DNA from: Methanobrevibacter sp.
GTDB taxonomy: Archaea; Methanobacteriota; Methanobacteria; Methanobacteriales; Methanobacteriaceae
DNA length: 5,154 nucleotides
Assembly: GCA_031289975.1 (NCBI GenBank)
Contig: JAITOM010000327.1
Coordinates: 1-5,154 of the forward strand
Reading direction: 5' to 3'
Part shown: positions 1 through 4,903 of the stretch, piece after piece
Layout: each line of letters starts with the position of its first letter
How positions within the stretch are numbered: the stretch's first letter is position 1
Made by a program: the position numbers and the translations under genes
The notes under the pieces: generated by a model
Told to the model about the DNA's origin: nothing
The model's input: the letters and a program-made list of their open reading frames with translations, nothing else
Database searches by the model: none

Positions 1-71
1 ATAAATTCGTTCAACTTGCATGGCTTAATCGAATCCCAATAGCAGTAGCCTCTGCCAGGATCAAACAGATT
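1..71 (-). rRNA. 16S ribosomal RNA, 5' end only (runs off the left edge)
   Basis: Read on the minus strand, the segment contains the near-universal small-subunit start TTTGATCCTGG, followed by the archaeal signature CTACTGCTATTGGGATTCG, ATTAAGCCATGCAAG and then GAACGA. The first helix is visible: TCTG before the TTTGATCC loop pairs with CAGA after it, where other archaea often have CCGG-type pairs. This supports a real gene rather than a chance match. The mature 5' end is placed near position 71 by alignment with the usual archaeal start a few bases before GTTTGATCC, so it is accurate to a few bases. Only about 70 of roughly 1,480 nt are present; the rest of the rRNA operon lies to the left. 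The bases resemble Methanosphaera/Methanobrevibacter 16S from memory. Confidence 0.94.
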
Positions 72-404
72 TGACAGAGAAAAAAATCATGAAAAATGAC
101 TCTTTCCAAAAAATAAAAACAATAGAAGTACTAAAAATCTAAAAACGACAAAAAAATAGACAGGAAAATATAATAACACTTAATAAAAATATTATGCCAT
201 AAAATAAATAAGAAACATAATAAAATAAACTAAATATCACCACATCTACCAAAAACCAACATCAAACCACAAAACCAATGTTTTGAGTTCTCACCGAAAA
301 ATGATCATACAATGTTAATTTTAAATAAAATACTCATTTTTGAATTAATTAACCAAAATATGTAATTTACTCAAATAAGCACGAAAATTCTAATATAATA
401 AATT

Positions 405-412
405 TTTATAAA
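405..412 (-). promoter_or_regulatory. Candidate TATA box for the 16S rRNA operon
   Basis: The minus strand reads TTTATAAA here, an excellent archaeal TATA-box match, followed by an AT-rich stretch. Transcription would start about 25 bases downstream, near 380-384, giving a leader of roughly 310 nt before mature 16S. Other AT-rich stretches closer to 16S (about 150-240) could also serve, so the assignment is tentative. Confidence 0.35.
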
Positions 413-852
413 CAAACTCTTTTTTAAATTCATTTAAACTTAAAATATTTTGCTTATAAAAAAATTTAGCCCTATGTGGAATAAAAATAATCTTCATAGC
501 AAAATGTAAAATACATCATAACTCCAATCAACGCCAAAAAACATAAGGCACAACCAATACATACAGACCTGACAACAACAAAATAAAACAGAAAAAATTG
601 CAAAACAAATATTAAACAAAAATAATTGATAAATAGATTAAATAAAGTATAATTTCTCATTAAACTTTTACAAAATAATCTAAAAATATTAATTTATATT
701 TCAATTGAATTAAAAATTAAAGAGAGATACTATAAGCTTATTTTCCAACTCATATTCATGAACTTTTTTATTTACACAGAAATCAAATTTAATGCATGAA
801 TCAAAGTTTAAAAAAATATTTTCATAATACACCATTTTATTTAATAGTTAAC

Positions 853-860
853 TTTAAATA
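853..860 (+). promoter_or_regulatory. TATA box of the hisAF-like gene (leaderless promoter)
   Basis: TTTAAATA lies about 27 bases before the ATG at 884. An archaeal start site about 25 bases past the box would fall at or within a few bases of the start codon. The sequence between box and ATG has no GGAGG or GGTGAT motif, which agrees with a leaderless mRNA. Confidence 0.5.
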
Positions 861-883
861 GTTTAATTCTCCAAAGTAGTTAT

Positions 884-1588
884 ATGTTAAATATAATACC
901 TGTAATGGATTTAATGAATGGAATAGCTGTTACTGGTAAGTCAGGGAATAGAAATAGCTATCTTCCCCTTAAAACTATCTTTTCTCCAAATTCAAATCCT
1001 TATTCAATAGCTAAATCCTTAAAAATATCTGGTGCTAATGAGCTTTATATAGCTGATTTAGACATAATTGAAAAAAAAGGACATAATTTAAATAGTATTA
1101 AAATGATGAACTCCCTGATTCCATTAATTTTAGATGCTGGAATTAAAAACTTGAATTCATTCAGATTTTTCTTAGATTTTGCTTATAAGATAATTGTAGC
1201 AACTGAAACTATTGAATCAATAGAAGAAATTCATAAGATATTTGATAAATTTCCAAAAGAAAGAATTGTAGTTAGTGTAGATATAAAGAATAATAATCTT
1301 TACACTAATAGTGAGGATTTTAATTTAAGTTTAGATGAATTTAAAAAAGAATTAATGGCTATTTCTCCTAATGAAATTATACTTTTAGATATATCTCGTG
1401 TTGGAAATGAGGGTGGTATTAACATTGGATTAATTAATAGATTCAAGGAATTTAAGGATAAATTAATTTTAGGTGGAGGAATGAGAAAAGAAGACTTAAA
1501 TTTTACAGAAAATCTTGGAATCAAAAAAGTTTTAGTTGGTACTGGATTACATAAAGGTGAAATTCCTTTAAATAGCTATAAATTATAA
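884..1588 (+). CDS. HisA/HisF-related (beta/alpha)8-barrel protein
   Basis: The 234-residue product has the whole fold of the HisA/HisF superfamily of histidine-pathway TIM barrels. Strand 1 is IIPVMDL (residues 4-10) with the catalytic-type Asp9. Then come YIADLD (55-60), LDAGIK (83-88), IVATET (104-109), VSVDIKN (130-136) with the second catalytic-type Asp133, and LLDISRVG (167-174). The two phosphate-binding loops are LGGGMR (196-201) and VGTGLHKG (218-225). It differs from true HisA in the strand 1-2 loop and in having short helices, and best fits the methanogen hisA/hisF-related family (TIGR00734 from memory). Its reaction is not established here; a role on a sugar-phosphate-type substrate is inferred from the loops. 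No other his genes are nearby. The start is fixed because strand 1 begins at residue 4. The gene is convergent with the small membrane protein, 35 bp away. Confidence 0.9.
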   Translation: MLNIIPVMDLMNGIAVTGKSGNRNSYLPLKTIFSPNSNPYSIAKSLKISGANELYIADLDIIEKKGHNLNSIKMMNSLIPLILDAGIKNLNSFRFFLDFAYKIIVATETIESIEEIHKIFDKFPKERIVVSVDIKNNNLYTNSEDFNLSLDEFKKELMAISPNEIILLDISRVGNEGGINIGLINRFKEFKDKLILGGGMRKEDLNFTENLGIKKVLVGTGLHKGEIPLNSYKL

Positions 1589-1623
1589 GATTAAATTACC
1601 TTAATTCTACTTTAGTGCATTAT

Positions 1624-1812
1624 TCAATGTAATAAAAATGGAAGTACAATGAATGGTATGAATGCAGCGATAATAAAAATTCCAACTCCAACAATTGTTA
1701 TATATTTATGTCTATCCATTATACCATTAATCATTAATAAAAATCCTAAAAATCCTAAAATAGCTGGTAGAATGTGAGAAAATATCATTGTTACATTTAC
1801 ACCAAAGTCCAT
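1624..1812 (-). CDS. Small two-helix membrane protein of unknown function
   Basis: The 62-residue protein has two hydrophobic segments, about residues 8-30 and 37-60, joined by a short charged turn with Asp33, Arg34, His35 and Lys36. By the positive-inside rule this turn should face the cytoplasm, with both termini outside. It has Gly and Pro in the helices and ends in Leu-Leu-His. No signal peptide cleavage site or catalytic motif is seen. The case for a real gene is that it overlaps no other gene, has a balanced membrane-protein composition (not just Phe/Tyr/Leu), and has a purine-rich AGGGGA motif five bases before the ATG. I recall similar small proteins in Methanobacteriaceae but cannot name a family. 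It is transcribed toward the hisAF-like gene. Confidence 0.7.
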   Translation of the reverse strand: MDFGVNVTMIFSHILPAILGFLGFLLMINGIMDRHKYITIVGVGIFIIAAFIPFIVLPFLLH

Positions 1813-1817
1813 ATTAA

Positions 1818-1823
1818 TCCCCT
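1818..1823 (-). promoter_or_regulatory. Ribosome binding site of the small membrane protein
   Basis: The minus strand reads AGGGGA, then five bases, then ATG at 1812. It is the only G-run in this AT-rich stretch and supports both the reality and the start of the gene. A TATA-like minus-strand stretch, TTTAAAAATA, lies further upstream around 1845-1855. Confidence 0.5.
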
Positions 1824-1900
1824 ATTTATTATCATTATAAAAATATTTTTAAATTCTTTTATTTTTAAATTCTTTATAAAATATTTAATATTACTATTTC

Positions 1901-1940
1901 TAAATCCTTTTTAATTAATTTTAAATCCTTTTTAATTAAT
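1901..1940. repeat. Tandem duplication, 21-bp period
   Basis: TAAATCCTTTTTAATTAAT occurs at 1901-1919 and again at 1922-1940 without mismatch. Related fragments, such as TTTTTTAATTAATATA at about 1965-1980, follow. Probably slippage or local duplication in AT-rich spacer; no function is visible. Confidence 0.75.
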
Positions 1941-1996
1941 ATATAAAAATTCTTAATATGATACTTTTTTAATTAATATAAAAGAATTTAATATAT

Positions 1997-2180
1997 TATA
2001 GTAGTTTTGATAAATTTCTTAATAAATAATTTTTTTAAAAATAAATATTATTAAAAAATATTTATTTAAAATTATTTATATTAATTAAAATAAATTTATA
2101 TTAATTAAAATATATTTATATTATTTAAAATTTAAAATTATAGATTTTTATAAATTAATATTTGAAATTAAATAATTTAA
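1997..2180. repeat. Dispersed AT-rich intergenic repeat, copy 1
   Basis: The block beginning TATAGTAGTTTTGATAAA matches the block at 4886-5023 with only scattered substitutions. Shared stretches include TTCTTAATAAATAA, TTTTTTAAAAATAAATATTA, ATTTAAAATTTA and GATTTTTATAAA. This copy is longer because it holds about two extra copies of a 19-20 bp unit (TTTATATTAATTAAAATA-like) at about 2075-2120. It also contains a perfect 11-bp hairpin, AAATAAATATT at 2039-2049 with AATATTTATTT at 2057-2067 and a 7-base loop. It lies roughly 250 bp before gatB. Confidence 0.75.
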
Positions 2181-2181
2181 T

Positions 2182-2217
2182 AAAAAAATTATCATCCAAA
2201 AAAAAATTATCATCCAA
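2182..2217. repeat. Tandem duplication, 18-bp period
   Basis: AAAAAATTATCATCC is repeated with an exact 18-bp period; the ATCATCC cores are at 2191-2197 and 2209-2215. It directly follows the dispersed repeat and precedes the next duplication. Confidence 0.75.
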
Positions 2218-2236
2218 AATTATTTTAAATTTTAAG

Positions 2237-2285
2237 AACTTTTCCATAATGATCAACTTTTCATCAACTTTTCCATAATGATCAT
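2237..2285. repeat. Direct repeat of a 19-bp unit with a TGATCA core, upstream of gatB
   Basis: AACTTTTCCATAATGATCA occurs at 2237-2255 and 2266-2284 without mismatch, a 29-bp period. Between them a partial copy, ATCAACTTTTC, overlaps the first unit. Each unit ends in the palindrome TGATCA, extended to ATGATCAT in the second. The position 50-130 bp before the gatB TATA candidates would allow an upstream regulatory site, but slippage duplication is equally possible. Confidence 0.7.
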
Positions 2286-2336
2286 ATATTATAATACAAT
2301 ATATTATAATTATATATTAATAACTAAGATATTATA

Positions 2337-2373
2337 TTTATAAATAATTAGAAAAAGTTAGATCATATAAATA
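2337..2373 (+). promoter_or_regulatory. gatB promoter region, two TATA candidates
   Basis: TTTATAAATA at 2337-2346 would give a start near 2368 and a 20-30 nt leader that includes the GGAGG motif at 2390-2394. A second box, ATATAAATA at 2365-2373, would give a start near 2395, inside or past that motif. The presence of a good SD favours the first box, but both are plausible. Confidence 0.45.
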
Positions 2374-2389
2374 CTTTTAATTAATAAAT

Positions 2390-2394
2390 GGAGG
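2390..2394 (+). promoter_or_regulatory. Shine-Dalgarno motif GGAGG before gatB, misplaced for the first ATG
   Basis: GGAGG is the strongest SD-like motif in the upstream region, but it ends 34 bases before the ATG at 2429. It is seven bases before an in-frame ATT at 2402, which would add nine residues (I/M-SSSETDVN) to GatB. The intervening frame is open. This motif therefore bears directly on the choice of start codon. Confidence 0.6.
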
Positions 2395-2428
2395 AGTTAA
2401 AATTAGCAGTAGTGAAACTGATGTTAAC

Positions 2429-3784
2429 ATGATGTGCGGATTAGAAATACATGTACAATTAGATACCAATTCAAAACTATTTTGTGATTGTAAAACGAAT
2501 TATCAAGAAGTTTCCCCTAATACTAATATATGTCCAGTATGTTTAAATCAACCAGGTGCAAAACCTTATCCAACAAATGCTAAAGGATTAAGAAATGCTT
2601 TAATGATAGCTTTAATGTTAAATTGTAAAATAGACCAAAATTTAATATATTTTTTAAGAAAACATTACAACTATCCTGATTTACCATCTGGTTATCAACG
2701 AACTTCTCTTCCAATAGGATATGAAGGAGAATTAAATGGAATTAGAATCAGAGAAATACATGTTGAAGAAGACCCTGGTCAATTTAAACCAGACCAAGGA
2801 ATTGTTGATTTTAATCGTTCTGGCATTCCATTAGTTGAAATTGTAACTGAACCAGATATATTCTCTCCAGAACAAGCACGGATATTTTTAAGGGAATTGA
2901 TAAGAGTTTTAAAATATAGTAATAGTGCTCGTGGAGAAGGAACAATGAGGGCAGATGTTAATATATCACTTGATGGTGGTAAAAGAGTTGAAATAAAAAA
3001 CATAAACTCTATTAAAGGTGCTTACAAAGCATTGAAATTTGAAATGCTAAGGCAAAAAAATTTAATTAAAAGAGGAATAGAAATACAGCAAGAAACAAGA
3101 GCCTTTGTTGAATCTCAAATGATAACTGTATCTATGAGACTTAAAGAGGATGCTGATGATTATAGATTTATTCCTGATCCTGACTTGCCACCAATAGCTA
3201 TTAGCGATGATGAAATCATTGATGTGAAAGAAAACATGCCTGAAGCACCGCATAATAAGGTTAAAAGATTTATTGAACAGTACAGTATTGATGAAGAATC
3301 GGCTAAGGTTTTAACCTCAGAATTAGAATTAGCTAATGCATACGAAGAAATTGTTAAAAAGGTGGATCCTAAGTTTACTGCTTCATGGATGAGAGATGAG
3401 CTTAAAAGAGTTCTGTATTACAATAAACTTGATTATAAATCAAGTAATATAAGCTCAGATAAGATTATACAGCTATTAGAATTATTAACAAATAAAGAAA
3501 TAACTACAAAAGCTGGACAAAGAATTATTGAATATATGGTTGATAGTCCTGAAGTTCCAAGAAAAATAGCTGAAAAATTAAACTTAATTGGAATAGTTAG
3601 TGATGATGAAGTAGTGAATGCTGCTAAAATAGCTATTGAAGAAAATCCAGAAGCCGTTAGTGATTATCATATAGGTAAAAAATCTTCAATGAATTTCTTA
3701 GTAGGTCAAGTAATGAAACAAACAAGAGGAAAAGCTGACCCTAAAAAGACTGTTAAGATATTGAATGATTTACTTAACAAATAA
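2429..3784 (+). CDS. gatB: Asp-tRNA(Asn)/Glu-tRNA(Gln) amidotransferase subunit B (GatB)
   Basis: GatB activates the side-chain carboxyl of misacylated Asp-tRNA(Asn) (or Glu-tRNA(Gln)) with ATP, while GatA supplies ammonia from glutamine; GatC holds the complex together. In archaea, where GatDE serves Gln, GatCAB mainly makes Asn-tRNA(Asn). The 451 residues match the family length. Near the N-terminus is CGLEIHVQL (3-11), then a zinc-type set Cys19, Cys21, Cys35, Cys38. The kinase-like cradle shows HYNYPDLPSGYQ (79-90), HVEEDPGQ (111-118), DFNRSGIPLVEIVTEPD (127-143), SARGEGTMRADVN (166-178), VEIKNINS (187-194) and KEDADDYRFIPDPDLPP (239-255). A helical linker leads to the YqeY-like tRNA-binding tail with MNFLVGQVMKQTRGKADP (421-438). 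No key motif is missing. gatA and gatC are not in the window. Translation may begin nine codons earlier, at an ATT at 2402. Confidence 0.97.
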   Translation: MMCGLEIHVQLDTNSKLFCDCKTNYQEVSPNTNICPVCLNQPGAKPYPTNAKGLRNALMIALMLNCKIDQNLIYFLRKHYNYPDLPSGYQRTSLPIGYEGELNGIRIREIHVEEDPGQFKPDQGIVDFNRSGIPLVEIVTEPDIFSPEQARIFLRELIRVLKYSNSARGEGTMRADVNISLDGGKRVEIKNINSIKGAYKALKFEMLRQKNLIKRGIEIQQETRAFVESQMITVSMRLKEDADDYRFIPDPDLPPIAISDDEIIDVKENMPEAPHNKVKRFIEQYSIDEESAKVLTSELELANAYEEIVKKVDPKFTASWMRDELKRVLYYNKLDYKSSNISSDKIIQLLELLTNKEITTKAGQRIIEYMVDSPEVPRKIAEKLNLIGIVSDDEVVNAAKIAIEENPEAVSDYHIGKKSSMNFLVGQVMKQTRGKADPKKTVKILNDLLNK

Positions 3785-3807
3785 TATTAAGTTAAAAGAT
3801 ATGTGAT

Positions 3808-3821
3808 TGTTTTAGTTTTTT
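3808..3821 (+). terminator. T-rich terminator of gatB
   Basis: Two T-runs, TTTT at 3810-3813 and TTTTTT at 3816-3821, follow the gatB stop by about 25-35 bases with no stem before them. Archaeal termination typically occurs at such U-tracts. Confidence 0.4.
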
Positions 3822-3860
3822 GGTACTGCAAAAGAGGATGAAATTCAAATCTAAAATCTG

Positions 3861-3926
3861 GTTTTTAGGCAGGAAAACTTAGACCATATTTGAGTTTTTA
3901 GCAACAAAAATTTAGACCATATACAT
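3861..3926. repeat. Diverged tandem duplication, 33-bp unit
   Basis: Two adjacent 33-bp units (3861-3893 and 3894-3926) both start GTTTTTAG and share TTAGACCATAT (3879-3889 and 3912-3922). They agree at 24 of 33 positions, with changes in the middle and at the last four bases. It sits between two converging transcription units and is richer in G+C than the other spacers. The left unit overlaps a short open stretch from 3838 (MKFKSKIWFLGRKT, then stop), which could be the tail of a lost gene or chance. Confidence 0.6.
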
Positions 3927-3982
3927 GTCATTAAACTTTTTATCATATGTTTTTAATCATCCTAATTTTACACAACCAAACA

Positions 3983-4168
3983 CTAAATCTCTTTTTTCAC
4001 AAACCTAAATTTTCTATCAATTACACAGATCGCATTATCTCTTAATACTGTTCTTTGTGATTTATGTCTTCCAATTTTAGCTATTATTCGCACATCATCT
4101 ATTTTTCTTGCTTCTACTATTATCCTGTCTCCTTTTAATGTATCTCCCTTTTCTGTGCATATAATCAT
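3983..4168 (-). CDS. Small basic protein of unknown function, partner of the RHH gene
   Basis: The product has 61 residues and is not recognised. It looks beta-rich: IICTEKG (2-8), GDRIIVEAR (13-21), VRIIAKIG (26-33), AICVID (46-51) and KFRFVKK (53-59). About 16 Lys/Arg against 9 Asp/Glu, with a basic turn GRHKSQRTVLR (33-43), suggests nucleic-acid contact, but this is inference. Its ATG immediately follows the TAA of the upstream gene, with no base between. Its SD, GGGAGG, lies inside the last codons of that gene, so the two must be cotranscribed and are probably translationally coupled. It is shorter than RelE, MazF or VapC toxins and shows none of their motifs. A toxin-antitoxin-like or regulator-cofactor pair fits the layout, but a function cannot be assigned. 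No transmembrane segment is seen. Confidence 0.72.
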   Translation of the reverse strand: MIICTEKGDTLKGDRIIVEARKIDDVRIIAKIGRHKSQRTVLRDNAICVIDRKFRFVKKEI

Positions 4169-4507
4169 TTATTCTAACCTCCCTTCTTTTTCAAGTTCAT
4201 TAGTTATTTTAATCACTAATTCAAGATCGAATTCAAGATTTTCAGCTACTTCAGATATATAAGCTTCTTTGTAATTTTGATAGTAACCCAATACTTCTTT
4301 TTTAGCTGTATCATAATCTATATCCCTAAGTTTAATTACTTTGATTGCTTTTAATTTATCTCTTATAGCCTCTCTTACAAAATCAGAATTACTAAGAAAT
4401 ATTCCAGCATTAACTAAATTATTTATTTCTTGGTGTTCTACTGCTGTTAATTTAGTAGCTACACTTTTATTATTTTTAATTATTTTTTCTTCTGTGGCTA
4501 TCACCAT
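4169..4507 (-). CDS. Ribbon-helix-helix transcriptional regulator with C-terminal helical domain
   Basis: Started at the ATG at 4507, the product has 112 residues. Residues 14-55 form a CopG/ParD-like ribbon-helix-helix: strand KSVATKLTA (14-22), helix VEHQEINNLVNAG (23-35), turn IFLSN, and helix SDFVREAIRDKLKAI (41-55). Such proteins dimerise through the strand and read operator DNA with it. Residues 66-112 (ISEVAENL at 84-91, VIKITNELEKEGRLE at 98-112) resemble the small winged-helix halves found after RHH domains in archaea. An open frame extends to a TTG at 4528, but the GGTGAT motif at 4511-4516 lies three bases before the ATG at 4507, so the shorter form is preferred. It is the first gene of a two-gene operon and probably represses its own promoter, which carries repeated TTTACTA sites. 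Confidence 0.85.
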   Translation of the reverse strand: MVIATEEKIIKNNKSVATKLTAVEHQEINNLVNAGIFLSNSDFVREAIRDKLKAIKVIKLRDIDYDTAKKEVLGYYQNYKEAYISEVAENLEFDLELVIKITNELEKEGRLE

Positions 4508-4510
4508 ATT

Positions 4511-4516
4511 ATCACC
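4511..4516 (-). promoter_or_regulatory. Ribosome binding site GGTGAT that sets the RHH start
   Basis: The minus strand reads GGTGAT, three bases, then ATG. GGTGAT is the 3' half of the archaeal SD consensus GGAGGTGAT, for which this short spacing is normal. It would lie inside the coding sequence if the TTG at 4528 were used, so it argues for the ATG at 4507. Confidence 0.65.
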
Positions 4517-4533
4517 AATATTATACAATATAT

Positions 4534-4572
4534 TTTACTAATTATATAATATATGGTTTACTATATATAACC
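4534..4572 (-). promoter_or_regulatory. Promoter and candidate operator of the RHH operon
   Basis: Minus-strand TATA-like sequence ATATATTATATAAT lies at about 4540-4553, placing transcription start near 4520. TTTACTA (plus-strand sense) occurs at 4534-4540 and 4557-4563, 23 bp apart, flanking the TATA-like element, and the second is followed by TATATAACC. RHH repressors commonly bind pairs of such short sites that overlap the promoter, so autoregulation is a reasonable inference. The high AT content makes chance repeats likely too. Confidence 0.4.
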
Positions 4573-4646
4573 TTTACAATGAAATAATAAAAAATTAGAT
4601 AAATAAATAATTACAAACATTTTTACATCACTATATTAAAAATTTC

Positions 4647-4762
4647 AGTGTTTTGTGAAATTAATTATTTTTAATTTAGATAGTAATTATATAAATTCAA
4701 TTAAATATTTATAATTTAAAATTGGTGTATAATGTTTTAATCTTAATTTAAGAGATAAATAT
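4647..4762. repeat. Direct repeat unit B, copy 1
   Basis: Shared in order with 5026-5152: AGTGTTTTG at the start, AAATTCAATTAAATATTT (4693-4710, without mismatch) at nearly the same offset, and an AATTTAA-GAG-TAAATAT block at the end (4745-4762). It forms the left part of the MITE-like element. Confidence 0.55.
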
Positions 4763-4828
4763 CAATTTTTTAAAAAATATGTTTTAAAAAATTTTTTGAA
4801 TAGAATCTTTTAAAATTTACAAAACACT
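4647..4828. mobile_element. MITE-like element with terminal inverted repeats
   Basis: The ends AGTGTTTTGT (4647-4656) and ACAAAACACT (4819-4828) are perfect inverted 10-mers; extending inwards, 15 of 18 positions pair. The 182 bp between the outer ends encode nothing. No clear target-site duplication is seen and no matching transposase is in the window, so a MITE is only one interpretation. A composite of intergenic repeats is another. Confidence 0.4.
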
Positions 4829-4829
4829 A

Positions 4830-4903
4830 TTTATCAAAACCAATATAAAATTAAATAATTTAATAAAAAATAATTACTTTTTCTTTATAGTGGTTTTGAT
4901 AAA
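4830..4903. repeat. Near-perfect long inverted repeat (20-bp arms)
   Basis: TTTATCAAAACCA at 4830-4842 is the exact reverse complement of TGGTTTTGATAAA at 4891-4903. After one mismatch the arms continue for six more pairs (4844-4849 with 4884-4889), giving 19 of 20 paired positions around a 34-base AT-rich loop. A stem this long cannot be explained by composition alone, because its core contains C/G pairs. It borders the MITE-like element on the left and overlaps the dispersed repeat on the right. Confidence 0.8.

Larger units (their letters stand above)
72..883. other. Divergent intergenic region: 16S leader and promoters, no convincing gene
   Basis: This 812-bp spacer separates the left-reading rRNA operon from the right-reading hisAF-like gene. 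From about 90 to 620 the plus strand is strongly C-rich and G-poor (18 C against 4 G in 241-300; 25 C against 9 G in 481-600). This fits a long left-reading transcribed leader that is U/G-rich as RNA. The leader presumably holds the 5' half of the pre-16S processing stem, whose partner lies beyond 16S and outside the window. A 62-codon minus-strand reading frame at 472-660 is very hydrophobic (Phe, Leu, Tyr, Val, Cys) but has no ribosome binding site, and its composition is what U-rich RNA gives by chance. From 661 to 850 the DNA is plain AT-rich spacer. Confidence 0.6.
1813..2401. other. Extremely AT-rich intergenic region with several repeat types, upstream of gatB
   Basis: No gene is visible in this roughly 590-bp spacer; G+C is very low, around a tenth in 1990-2180. 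From left to right it holds: degenerate copies of TTTTTAAATTCTTT (about 1846-1875); a near-perfect tandem pair with period 21; a copy of a dispersed repeat also found at 4886-5023; two short tandem duplications just before gatB; and the gatB promoter. The repeats are listed separately. Confidence 0.7.

Noticed and set aside
472..660. 62-codon hydrophobic reading frame on the minus strand
   Set aside because: No ribosome binding site, composition dominated by Phe, Leu, Tyr and Val as expected from U-rich RNA, and it lies in the probable rRNA leader/promoter zone. Kept only as part of a finding.
1300..1524. Minus-strand reading frame
   Set aside because: Lies wholly inside the hisAF-like gene, which has clear family motifs; a shadow frame.
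1813..2400. Replication origin
   Set aside because: AT-rich with repeats, but no origin recognition box-like motifs are recognised and no cdc6/orc1 gene is adjacent.
2779..3253. Two minus-strand frames (2779-3003 and 3062-3253)
   Set aside because: Both lie within gatB and show no protein-like features; shadow frames.
3595..3620. C/D-box guide RNA motifs (TGATGA)
   Set aside because: They occur only within gatB codons for Asp-Asp-Glu, with no properly spaced D box pairs.
3861..3926. CRISPR array
   Set aside because: Only two diverged, directly adjacent units with no unique spacers; the other short repeats in the window are also simple tandem duplications.
4508..4528. TTG start seven codons upstream for the RHH gene
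   Set aside because: The GGTGAT motif falls inside this extension and is correctly spaced for the ATG at 4507; there is no SD before the TTG.
4341..4541. Plus-strand 66-codon frame, hydrophobic
   Set aside because: Antisense to the RHH gene, whose domain, SD and operon layout are convincing.
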